Source of the DNA: Gnetum montanum
Lineage: Eukaryota; Streptophyta; Gnetopsida; Gnetales; Gnetaceae
DNA length: 64,000 bases
Direction of reading: 5' to 3'
Assembly (NCBI GenBank): GCA_015680685.1
Contig: MNCI01025128.1
Coordinates: 734,256 to 798,255, forward strand
The notes beneath the pieces are model-generated. The model saw nothing but the letters and a program-made list of their open reading frames with translations. It made no database searches and had not been told where the DNA came from. Positions 43,054 to 54,479 of this stretch are shown in pieces (the stretch's first letter is position 1; every line of letters begins with the position of its first letter). A program made the translations under genes and the position numbers.

Positions 43054-45343
43054 TACCAAAAGGTCAAAAATATCCCCCTTTTTGGTGATGTCCAAAACTT
43101 GAGAAAATGGATTACCATAGTTAATAATATCATGTGATTAAGCAATTTAAAAGTACAAATATTTGTAAACATATATATAGCTAGCTAAGAATGACAAAGA
43201 GATGAATAGCTATTAATAAGTACACATCCTTCAACACAGGTTTCAAAGGGAAAAAAATCCTATTAATATCTAACCATATCTATAAAATAAATCACAGAAA
43301 CCATTTAAATACAAAGAGACATAATTAGATCCTTTCAAATGTGAATCTATCTTATTTTCATTTAGGACCAAAGGCTAAGCATTAAAGATCAAGTATCATG
43401 TCTCTGAAATAATGAACCATATTTATGAGTGTGAAGACTATATCCATAGTAAAAGCCAAGTCTTGACAAATAGTTTTCACCATATATCCAAATAGTTTTC
43501 ACCATATATCCAAATAGTATTCACCATCTATCCAATACACTTATCTTATGACCTTATGATTAACATCTTCTTTTCCTTTTGGACATCATCAAAAGATACT
43601 GCAAGTCTATTACTTGATCAAGGAGAGAGAAACATCACATTTCTCTTTTAATAACTTAGATTCAATATACATAAAAATTTAAAATGACATAATCTTAGCA
43701 AACTGAAAAAATTATTAGGCATAATCAATCATATCCTTAATGCAATGCTCATAAAGCAATTTGATACTACCATATCAATTTTAAGTGCTTGCACAAATAA
43801 AGACCATCTTTAGGTAAAAGATTAACTTATACTTTTACCATAGAAACTTTACTAAATTTCAATATGAAACTCATTTTCTAATGCTAGAATTGGAATTCTT
43901 GCAACTTGAGTGTCTTTTGATGAGAGTCTCTGAAGACTCCTCCTATACAAATGGCCCAAAAGATAATGACCATTGATGAGGTACAAGGTCCCCCTACATA
44001 AGTGCTTCCAACTTTTGAAATGTATCTACCAATAGAAATTCCTTCCTTTGGTCACCTTACCTTTGTAGATATGCATTCTTGAAACCCATCAAATTGTGTA
44101 ACATATCAATAAATCTACAATGTCATACCAAGATCAAGTATGGAAACTTTTGGAAACCAAAGTCTCCCATTATTAGTATCTATGATAAAACATATATTTC
44201 AAAATTTTTAATGTAGATACTTGCACAATAATTTTCCTTTGGATGTTCAACAAAGAGCTCCTTGTTAATGAATAACAGTCAAGGACCTTAAGCTACTTGA
44301 AACCATTACATACTAGTTAAGGGCCCAAAAATTAATTTATCAATATTCATAAAAAATATTACAATCCAATAAATAATACAAGCATAATATCTACATCATA
44401 TGAGCTAGATCACAAGGTACATATATTTTCTAATACTAAGAGATGATGCAAACTTACCAAACCTTACCTTGTGAGTTTTTATACCTTGATACTTCCTTGA
44501 GATAAGTCAAATTAATATCTATTAAAATTTGATGATGACATGCTTTTATCTACACCTCAACATCTTGCAAGATCAAGTTCAATTTTCTATAGATAACCAA
44601 AGATTTGCAATAGCATCCATTAAATTATTTCCTAACTACTAACATTTATAAGCATAATCTAATCTACACTAAGTCTAGCAAGTGAAGGAATAAAGTTTTA
44701 TTACTACTTACCTTGCTTGCTTTCTATCATGAACGTGATCAATGAAGTCTAAAGTGAGCTCCTTCATCATAGAGTACCTCCTTAGCATGCAGTTGTTCCT
44801 TACCTTTTCTTTCATCAGCATCTTAATTTGAATCCCCAAACTCATGTGAGGATGCTACCTTGTCATGCTCATCTTCTCCAAAATGAGAGGAGTGGTATTT
44901 TTTACTTGTTATGGATTTGATCCTCTTATTTCATTAGAGAATATTCCTTTCTCTTGTTTATTGGTTCTCTAAGCTTTTGTACGCTACAAGATACACTTAC
45001 TAGACTTTCCTTGACAAGACCAAGTAGCCATGTTATTTTTCCCTATAGATGGTTGATAACAACCTTGTTGATGTCCACATAATTTACAACAAAAATATAG
45101 GGTATCTCTGATTTCAATAGAATTATCAAACATAGTCTTGTATCTCCTTTTAGATAAATCCAAACTTGTGTAAGCATTGTCTTGAAAAGCCTCTTCAAGA
45201 TCTTCAACATTGTGTAGAGCTTGAGGTACTTCTAGATTTTTTCTAGACCTTGCATCTTGTGAGTCTCTACACTTTTTCTCATATAATTAGGTTAGTAATT
45301 GAACCTTAGTCTTTACATTTGATAGTTCCGTTTTCAGAGTGCA
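43054..45343 (-). other. SIRE-like internal region without recognisable pol; polypurine tract at 43074-43085
   Basis: Next to the 3' LTR, the minus strand has CACCAAAAAGGGGGATA, the polypurine tract for plus-strand DNA synthesis. A 22-bp unit (AAATAGTTTTCACCATATATCC) is repeated three times at 43467-43533. Around 44990-45100 the minus strand reads CKLCGHQQGC and NMATWSCQGK, probably the end of gag. I see no protease, integrase or RT motif in any frame. Confidence 0.6.
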
Positions 45344-46510
45344 TCAAATACTATAGAGTTTGAAAATTTCATTCTCTTCCAAATGCATAGTTTTTCTCAT
45401 ATACTTACATAAATTATGAAGAAAGATAGTTTCTTCACATATCTCTCTATACCTATCTTTAATATTACCTTTGGACACTTCAGAACTTACTGTGGAATTT
45501 ACATGAGCAAGAGCCATGCATATGAGATTTGAATCTTTAGTAGTATAATCTATTTTCTCCCTACTTTGTTTCTCATCCAAGCTAGTGTAGAGATTCTTTC
45601 TTTTTCTCTAACTTTTGAGGGTTCCATCTTTTGCAACCTACCAACACTTGGACATTCAAATGCTACATGGCCTCTACCATTACAAACCCAACATTCTATA
45701 GAGGATGCAACAAGATTTGAACTTTTAAAATTCTTACCTCCTTCCTTAACTTTTATGCCAGATTCATTGAAGCTCTTGCCTTTTCTTACAAGTAAGCTTT
45801 GAACTCTCCTTGACAAGAGTGCCAGTTCATCTTCACTATTTGCTTCATGTTTAGGTAGCTCTTTCTCCTTTGATGAACATTTAACAAAAATAGGCTTTTC
45901 TTTGATAGTACCTTCATTGATGAGGTTCATCTCATAAGTAATTAGTGTACTTTAAAGCTCTTTGAATTTAAGAACTAAGAAATCTCTGATTTCCTCCATA
46001 GCTATAACTTTTGGTGTAAACTAAAGCTACAAAGTTCTAATCATTATCACATCACTTTTACATAAATCTTATCCCATTTGACAAATTCCTATAACTAGAT
46101 CATTGGCTCTTGAAAACTAGTTTCAATTTATTATACTCACTTTGCAAAACTAGAAGCTTTAATTATTTTACAACTGATGTACCTTTATGCATAGCTTCCC
46201 AAATTATTTAGTGGTTTTGCACCTAGCTACTTTATTAAATTCAAATTTACTCAAAGCATAATACAAATAATTTTTTTCTTTTGAATCAAACATAAATTTA
46301 TCATTTTCATCTTATGTCCATTTGCTTCTTGGCTTGGTTACTCTAGTGTTGGTGTCAATGGGTGGTGCGTAACCTTCAAGAATAGACTTCTAGACTTTGA
46401 ACTCCATGGATTCAAAGAATCCTTACAATTTAGCTTTCTAGTATGTGAAGTAAATCCCATTGAACATAGGTGGCTTGGTTTAGGATGCCCCTTCTATTGT
46501 TTACACTTAA
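45344..46510 (-). pseudogene. SIRE-like Gag (UBN2-type capsid and zinc knuckle)
   Basis: From about 46470 downward the minus strand reads FNGIYFTY, FFESMEFKV, KSILEGYAPPI, and then ALSKFEFNKVARCKT. This is the copia Gag pattern F-x-G-x-x-Y-x-x-W, F-L-x-x-x-x-F-x-x-W, G-Y-x-P-P, F-x-x-V-x-x-C-x-T. Frame 45550-45930 carries CWVCNGRGHVAFECPS, an intact C-x2-C-x4-H-x4-C zinc knuckle. Frame 45344-45580 follows with a Glu/Lys-rich helical stretch. Stops and a frameshift near 45560 break the protein. It would assemble the particle and bind RNA. Confidence 0.8.
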
Positions 46511-46536
46511 GATGTTATGCTCTGAAATTAAGAGTA

Positions 46537-46552
46537 CCATGCTTCGATACCA
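46537..46552 (-). promoter_or_regulatory. Primer-binding site of the SIRE-like element
   Basis: On the minus strand TGGTATCGAAGCATGG begins 2 nt after the 5' LTR end and closely resembles the initiator-Met PBS TGGTATCAGAGC. Confidence 0.75.
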
Positions 46553-46554
46553 CT

Positions 46555-47660
46555 TGAGGATTGAGAACTTAGAAGGAGGATTGAATAAGCTCCCTAATTT
46601 AAACAAAAAAGATAACCAAAACTACATACAAATTTACGTGGTTCCCTAACTTGGACACCTACATACTCAAAGGATAGAATCCTTACATACCTCTAGACTT
46701 TGTTCCTTCAAAAAGTGCTTTAAAGGGCATCATAACCTTTACAATGTTTGAACTCCGCTCGTAATGTTTTCTCTCCAAAAACACACTCAACTCTACAAGG
46801 TTCCAACAATCTCAAAATGTGGTTTTAAGAATCCCATAACCTTTAGAAAGTTGTAAGCTCTGCTTGGAGAGTGTTCTCTCTAGAAACACACTCAACCTTG
46901 AAAGGTCCCAACAAGCTTACAAGATGTCTTCTTATAAGAAGCACATCAACCCTGTAGGGCTACGAAGAGAGAAAAAAAAATCAAGAAAATAATGTAACTC
47001 ACTTTACAAATTCCTTGTACTTAGACACATATACAAAAATTTACAAATGATGGGGAAATGAGGAACAAAGATAATTCACTTGATATACAATAATGGGATT
47101 AATCAATGAATAGTGCTTGTATAGTTCTTTTCTTTTTCCATGAATTCCACTTTGTTTTATAGTCTTTCACTTCTCAAATCCTCCTCAAAATTCATGTAAC
47201 AACTAGGAAATAGCTAATTGGGATGTTCCATTCAAGCTTGGGATTTTTATCTATAAATAGCTCACGTTTAGGTGGAACATCCCACAAAAAATTCAAACAT
47301 CTCATTTAGGATGTCCTAGCGGTAATTAGGATGTCTACTGTTATATTAGGACATCTAACTTGCAATTACACTTTGAACTCTAGGACATTTCTCTAACATT
47401 TTGAAAATCTTGACAAATCTCAAAACATCTTCTTTTAGCTTGTAGACTTTGTTTCTAATTAAGACCTTATGTCATCTCATATTGGCATCCCAGCTCTCAT
47501 TTTGCAATCCTAGCTCTCGTATTAATAACTCAACTCTCATTGTCACAATCTCATATTATCACTTTGAAGCTCATGATTATTCTCTTGTCATGTTCTTCCA
47601 TTTCCCTACAAAAACATATAAACACATTTTCCACATTCTCCATTTTCCAAGGTTTTGACA
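46555..47660 (-). repeat. 5' LTR of the SIRE-like element, uninterrupted
   Basis: 1106 bp. On the minus strand it runs from TGTCAAAACCTTGG to CTCAATCCTCA. It contains the empty target site GAACTCTAGGACATTT and matches both halves of the interrupted LTR. U3 is rich in GGACATCCTA/GGATGTCC words. The frame 47449-47658 inside is chance. Confidence 0.88.
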
Positions 47661-49837
47661 TTCTCATCTAAGGCATTCTCAAAATCTATAAGAAGAAGTC
47701 TTCTTCTTCCATAAAAGACTTGATGAAAGTACTTTAAACCATTTTGGAGGTAAATAGAAGAGAATAAGTGTGCTAGTGATCCCTTAAGATGTTTTTATAC
47801 ATTTATTTTCTTTGTTTTCTCACATTTTATAATATGATCTTTTCACAGTAATTAACATTGTCACAATTCTCTCAATCGTTTCTCACAATATTTGCATAAG
47901 TTCTCACAATCTGAATTTTTATAATATTCTCATAGTTTTTTCACCATTTACAACTCTCACATTATCAAAATTTAATTTTTGATTTTTAATTTATTTCTCT
48001 TTCATCTCTCACAAACATTTAAATGATTTATGTTAGTTTCATATTCATGTATTAAAGATCTATGATCTAGTTAATTAGTTAGAAATGTTTGATGATTAGT
48101 ATCTTTGATTACAAAAAATATTTTATCTATTCCTTGCCTACAAGCATTGCATGTAAGAGGATCTACATTTCTCATATTTGGATTAGTGTTTTATGATTAT
48201 TTGTGAAGGTTTTGAGAAACACTTTTGGAGCTTTTCATGATCTTTTCTTCTCTCACAATTCATGAAGAATTTGAATGTTGTAAGCTTAAATAACTTACAA
48301 AATTGATGACATGTCAACTCCAAATCTAATTCCTTTAAGATTTGAAGCATTATCAATTTCTCTCATATTTCATATTATCTCATGTTTTTTGAAGCATATA
48401 TGATGAATCCATATTTAATGTTTAATTGAATATTATTGCATGTATCAATTTGAAGGCTAATTATGTTGTCTAGTTTCTCGTAACCTCTTTCCCCAAGTTG
48501 GAGGTTCATTGATGTTGCTTTATCGTTGAATTAAGCTTATTTCTTTGTTGTGTTTGTTGCAAATCAAGGCATCTTATTAGTCATCACATCAAATGATTAG
48601 AATCTATATATTCATTAAGATATTAATTCAAATTAATTTGGTGACAAGGATCGATATTGTAGAAGTTTAAAAAATTAAAGTGATGGTCATCTCACCTTAC
48701 ATCGCTACCATAGCCTCTAGTAATATAGTTATTTTTTATTTTACCACTCATCGCTCCACTCACTTTTGGTGAGAAGTTTGTAAAAGAAAAAACCTAAAGA
48801 GAGTTTCACTAACATTTTTCTCAAATGATTTTGCATGATAAGAAGTCATTGCATCTTGATTTTAGTCATCCCAAGTAATTTTCAACAATATCACCAAGTT
48901 TTAGAACTCTCAGCACATTTTCAAAGTCATTGAGATTTGATCCTTAGTCATTTACATTTCAATCCTCATCCTTCCATTATGCTTGCTTTGATAGAAGCAA
49001 AACAAAATATAAGGAATGAAATTTTAATAACATTCTATATAATGATAAAGTAGGAGTAATAATTAAAGGCCACAAATTCCCTCACTATAAACAGTTCTAC
49101 TACTAAGGATTAATGCTTCAATTGGATACTGAAATTCATAAAATATAAGAAATAGGATTAAAGTATGATAGTCAAAATAAAGATAGGATAGTGGTGTTCT
49201 ATGCAATGAAAGAATTTCAATAAAAATAATAGGAATATTTTATAAGATAGTCAAGAGGGGGATGCTAAACCCCTATATATACACACACACAAAAATAGAG
49301 TACTACAAAGAGAAGAAACTAAAAATTAACAAAAAGGAAAGACCTAACGATTTTGTTATGTCCTTTTATGTTTTCATTCTTATAATTAATCCTAAAAAAC
49401 ATCTCCTATGGGGTAGGAAATCAAAAATTCCATGAAAATATTTAATATTGGATAGAGGGAAAGAGGATCTCACCTTGTTATTATAATCAATATTATTAAA
49501 AGAAATTATATTCATATCTTGACCAAAAGCAACAAATAAATTATTAGGTGTTAAAATATCTTGAAAATGATATCCATTCTAAAGATTTAGCATGTAATTA
49601 CCAATAGATAGAGTTCCTCTATGTCTTTTATTATGAGGTATGATGAGTGGCAGGTATCCCTACGTCCAACCATATGAATCATAAGCGTTCATGCACAATC
49701 TAATCGAATTTTATGGATGGGACTAGTTGTTGCATCTAGATTGTTAAGCATTGATCATAGGACGTTGTCTTCCCATGTGAAGCTAGTGTAGTCTATCTGT
49801 ATGGTTTATCTCATAGTGAGGCATATGATAATTGACA
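47661..49837. other. Gene-free AT-rich stretch
   Basis: No coding frame, RNA gene or paired repeat recognised. A TA/CA microsatellite (TATATATACACACACAC) lies near 49272-49290. Confidence 0.5.
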
Positions 49838-49927
49838 TTGTTAGGCTCATTTTACTCCTAGTGATAAACATAATTGGGAATGANGTTGTTAGGCTCATTT
49901 TACTCCTAGTGATAAACATAATTGGGA
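49838..49927. repeat. 42-bp direct duplication with an N between the copies
   Basis: 49838-49879 and 49886-49927 are the same 42 bases (TTGTTAGGCTCATTTTACTC onward), with an N at 49884. This is probably a gap-closing artefact. Confidence 0.8.
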
Positions 49928-50651
49928 TTGAAATTTAATCCTAATTCTAAGTAATGATGATAATATAAATCTACTCTATGTTAAAGTGATGAGCATCCGG
50001 TCCTATCTTACCGTCCATGTCTTGGACTAATGTAATCATTACTAGGTTACCAAGTGTTATGCTATTGGGCGAACCAAGCAATAACACTACTACAATTACC
50101 AAATGATTGCACTTAAATGCTTGAAACTAGTTGTACTCATTCTGCTTTACTAATGAACAAGAAAGTAAAGTATTTGGAAATGTAAATGATTAAACTAAGA
50201 AAACAATAAAAAATATTCTTCTAACTAAAATAGTAAAAATAAGTGGATGTTGCAATGATGAAAAGTAATCTTGATTTTTATTTCTGAACATGAACTGTGC
50301 TCAAGTATACTTCACTCGAATACAGATTCCATACAACTACTCAACACCACACTGTAGGCATTCACTTTATCACTAAAACTACGAAATGAAACTACAAGAA
50401 TCTATCTAAGGATGGAATGAAACTTATGCAGATCTTAGTGCCTAAGTGTTGTATTTATAGGATGCACACATCCTACGATATCAAATATATGATGACGTAG
50501 CTTGTGCTACGATATCAAATCTACATCATATATATGATATCATAGTTATGATATCGTTGGTGGACAAAAATTGACTTTATTAAACAAATGTGACATAGTA
50601 GTTGACTAAGACACATCAACCGGGATGCTACAATGCAAATGAGATGTAGCA
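49928..50651. other. Gene-free stretch with GATATC-rich dyads
   Basis: At 50455-50555 CTACGATATCAAAT occurs twice and ATATGATATCAT-like palindromes cluster, next to a GTATTTATAGGATG that looks like a TATA box. A retroelement LTR is possible but no partner was found. Confidence 0.4.
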
Positions 50652-51332
50652 CCTAGAACATAGCATCTACAATATCTCAACCAAATGATGATTCATCATA
50701 CCCCCACGACTAATTAAAAACTCATTCTCAAGTTAACAAGATAGGTTCAAGCTTTCTTTACAAAATTGAAAAGGTANATTCCATACCCTTGTTGATTGCA
50801 AATGGCCCCAAAGAGACTAGTAGAAGGAGAACCTTCACAACACGAAAGCTGTAAAGATGCAACTCTAGGAATCTTCATTATGACCCACACTAACCAACAA
50901 TAGTGAATGGAACTTGGAAGAAACATTCCAATTTTGATGAAATAAAGAGGCTAATGTAATAGTTAAAATTGAAAGATTCTTGGTTCCATACTCAGTAGAG
51001 AGACCATATGGAAAAAGAAGACAAGGATAGAAGAGGAGAAACTTTCTAGAAGCCTAATGACAAAGGGAAGAATTTGATGGAAGAGCCACCACCACCTAAA
51101 ATATGAACTACATTAAGCTAGTTTAAATTTTATTTTTGTTTTGTTATGTAACTATGTCATTTTTTATACACACAATTGCAACACTTACGAGTCAGTTAGT
51201 AATCTCCTACCTTTTCAATTTTGTAAAGAAAGCTTGAACCTATCTTGTTAACTTGAGAATGAGTTTTTAATCAGTTGTGGGGGTATGATGAATCATCATT
51301 TGGTTGAGATATTGTAGATGCTATGTTCTAGG
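50652..51332. repeat. Inverted repeat, 125-bp arms, 431-bp loop, bounded by N bases
   Basis: 50652-50776 and 51208-51332 are reverse complements with two visible mismatches. N bases follow each at 50777 and 51333. The loop has no coding sense. Confidence 0.8.
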
Positions 51333-53739
51333 NATTAGAAGAATTTTCAAAAAAATGAACCCCTTAGGTGTTATATCTTTTAGTTTCTTATGACCTTCTA
51401 TCACTTTCCTTGCTTATTATGGTCTAAAATAGTTGATATGGTCTATTAGGAGTATTATCTGAATCTTTTAGGGCTCAGTTTGATTGATTAACTTTAAGAT
51501 TCTTATTATTTCTTTGTACTTACCCTTTATATTATCTTTTGGTGTTAAGAACTTCTAACTCAATTTTTCAAATTTTTACTTGTATCACAAAATGTAGCCC
51601 TCCACAACTAAGTTGAGCACTCTCGAATCAGCAAGATTTAAGAATTTTGGAAATCAGAGCTACGAGGGTGTAGTTATGGCCTTTTGAAGCTACTATCCAA
51701 GAGGGTTGTGAAAAAATAGCAAAAACATCTCTTGCTAAAAATGAGATAAATGAAAATTTTCACTAACTCCTACATGTATATATACTATTTTTATATGCAT
51801 GACATTGTAGATCAAACATTGTAGATACAACATCGTAGGTGCCTACGACATCACTATTAAAAAGTTCAAATTTTTCATTGATTTTTCTTGAAAAAAATGA
51901 GCTAGATGGAATGTCTAGAAGATGTAAAGCTTNTAAATTTATCCTTATGCATTTATTTTATTTTTAATTGTATCAACCTTACCATAGGANTTTTCAATAA
52001 TTTAGCATTAAAAGTTCACGAAGAAGGAATCTCAAGCAACGAAAGTTTATAGTATGGATAAGAAATGGATAGAGAATTTCTAATGTATGGATAGATTATT
52101 AGATAATATGNTAGTAATCTAAGAGAATCTACAAATCTTCTATGTCACACCCTTTTCATTCCCACTAGGTTCTTCACTTTTCGGTCCAAGCATAACCATC
52201 ACAATTTCATTCTTAGTTTTATAATGAAAAGAAGATCATTATGGACATGGTAAGAACCTCTTATTAATGGAATGTGTGGATGAATATTATGGTCTCACTG
52301 TACAAATAATTAATCCCTTATGACTTCATAACATAGAGAAATCTTCACCTTATTGTACTACATCTTACCTTATTCTTGGTGTGTTTTATTTATTAACAAT
52401 CAAAAATATGTACAAAGAAGATGAAAAAGAAAGTATGAAAAATATAGTAAGAATGGAAAAAAATGAAAAATGTTAAAAGAATGAAAAATCATCAAAGAAT
52501 AGAAAAATATTAAGAAATTAAGAAATTCTTAAGAAATTGAAAAGTATAATAGAATGGGAAAATGTATTAAGAAATGTGAAAAGATATATCAAGAAATTAG
52601 AAATTAAAAAGAATTGTAAGATAAAAAATTAAAAAACTCTTATTAACTCTTGAATCAAGATAAAGCATCTCCCCCATAACTGAACTCATGGGCAAGTGTT
52701 CGAAAAATGCACCCTAGTTCCCTTAGATCATACACTTGACATTTCATATTTATCATCCTTAGTGATTTAGTTTTTTTTTATCATTCCATATAAATATGAT
52801 GGTCATTGAATTTTTATCATCTAAGTCCTTAGTTCCTTTTTATTTTGGTGTATGATTGTGGTTTAGTATTTTCATTTGTAAGTTCTTAGTTAGGGTCATT
52901 TTCTTAGAATGAGAATTAATAAGTGGTTTAGATTGTTCCATGCATGTTTTGGACAACTGAAAGTTCTTAGTTGTTGACCACCATGTATCTTTTGGTTTAG
53001 TGGTCCCTACTTTCTCTTGTGCATACACTTGTTTTTCACATTTTTTGTGGATTGGTGTAATGAATGTGTTTACATTCTAAAAGTTCAGTCCACAATTGCA
53101 TCCTTCTTTTTCAGTAGGAATGCATGGAATTGCCTATTTCTCCATAGTATGTTTTGCATGGGAGTGGTAATGGGTGTTGGCCCTTGTGTAGGATTCGAAG
53201 AAATTATTTTGGTCAGGAAGGATGTTGCACCCGACTAGCCTTGTGCTAGTTTTGATAAGCTAGTAGGTCTACGAGTTTTGTCCTCCTATGTGGAAACTAT
53301 CATAAAGAAAGGATGTTTTTGAGACAATGATATCTACTAGCATTACCTTTTACATGTATGTTCATAGAACAAGTGGAATTCTTTCGTTGATGTTGTGATG
53401 TCAATTCTTCCATTGTTGTTGGTGGTGACATATGGTAGAGGGAAGTATGAGAACATTAAGGATGTCACGGAGGATAAGAGGTTTGAGATGGTGATCCCAT
53501 AAGAGATGTTATAAGTTGATGATATTTGATAGAGTGGTAGTAGTGATTTGAGTTAGAGGAAGTAGAACCATCTAGAGAAACAGGTTGTTGAACATAATAT
53601 TCTTATAAGTCTAGCTACCAATGAGGATATTACTAGTTTTTTGATGGCATGCCTCACAACTATGGGTTTTTCCACTATGAGTGATAGTAGTTTTGAGGTT
53701 GATAAAAAGTCCCACCAAGATAATAAAGTTGGTTATAAG
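51333..53739. other. Unassigned stretch left of the chromovirus
   Basis: N bases at 51933, 51990 and 52111. A/G-rich low-complexity sequence with repeated AAGAAATT/GAAAAAT words fills 52420-52630. Short frames at 52840-53028 (minus) and 53017-53238 (plus) show no family features. 53240-53735 may be the other half of whatever the chromovirus inserted into (compare 63709-63936), but I cannot identify it. Confidence 0.4.
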
Positions 53740-54253
53740 TGTAATGTCCTATCCCTTGTTAAGGATGGAAACAATTGTAAACAATATAATTAACCTTCAA
53801 ATGAAGGGATACCTCGTTATGAGGAGTACGATTATTCATGTATCCCTTGAAAAAGGGTTTGACCTATGCCATTTAAGGCCACGGTTAGAGGTCATGTTAG
53901 GCATGGAGTTGCAAAGCCAAGAGAGAAAAGTAACAGAAGCCAAGTGAAGCAGGATAGAAAGGGATTGATCACCCCTTTGGCAAGACAACCTAACCATGGT
54001 GGCAATGCTAGATTACCTCTAAGGCTTAAGTGGCATAGGAAGACAACCTAGAGGATGTTATAGTACTCTCTTCTAATAATAAAATTTTTCCATCTTTTTT
54101 TTTCTTATTTCATTCTTCAATACCAATTATTTACTTACCTATTAATTCATTTATTGAATATTTATAATGTTTCCAGTATATTATCCAAGAAAACGATGAA
54201 TGCAATAAATTAAGCATTCATATTTTTACAACATCCAGGAATGAGATGTCACA
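53740..54253 (+). repeat. 5' LTR of the chromovirus
   Basis: It starts TGTAATGTCCTATCCCTTG and ends GAGATGTCACA; similar along its whole length to 63175-63687. Frames 53681-53947 and 53866-54051 are LTR by-products (the latter shares its C-terminal reading with 63179-63487). Confidence 0.92.
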
Positions 54254-54255
54254 TT

Positions 54256-54275
54256 TGGTATCAAAGAAAACCATG
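54256..54275 (+). promoter_or_regulatory. Primer-binding site of the chromovirus
   Basis: TGGTATCAAAG follows the LTR after 2 nt and matches the initiator-Met PBS TGGTATCAGAGC except for one base in its first eleven. Confidence 0.8.
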
Positions 54276-54479
54276 ATTTAGGAGCCAAAGTAGAAGAAAA
54301 ACATTATTTTATTATTATTGTTATTATAGAACACAAGTACATCTAAGAAAATAACAAAATGGAAGAAAATATTATATTATTTTAAAGGAGGACTAAGAGG
54401 AAGTACATCTAAGTGGGATATAGAAAAGGAAGAATAGGGGAAAAAAGAATGGAAAAAATGTAAAGACAATAGCAGTGAT

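Larger units (their letters stand above)
20412..47660 (-). mobile_element. SIRE-like Ty1/copia element (outermost of a three-level nest)
   Basis: The two LTRs are the interrupted left one (20412-21234 plus 42735-43053) and 46555-47660, in the same orientation and similar along their whole length by eye. Reading the minus strand: 5' LTR (46555-47660), PBS, gag (about 46500-45344), then 2.3 kb without recognisable pol, a polypurine tract and the 3' LTR. The internal part is only 3.5 kb, too short for a complete SIRE element, so pol is missing. The outer flanks (GTAAGC left, TTCTC right) show no clear target duplication. Confidence 0.75.
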
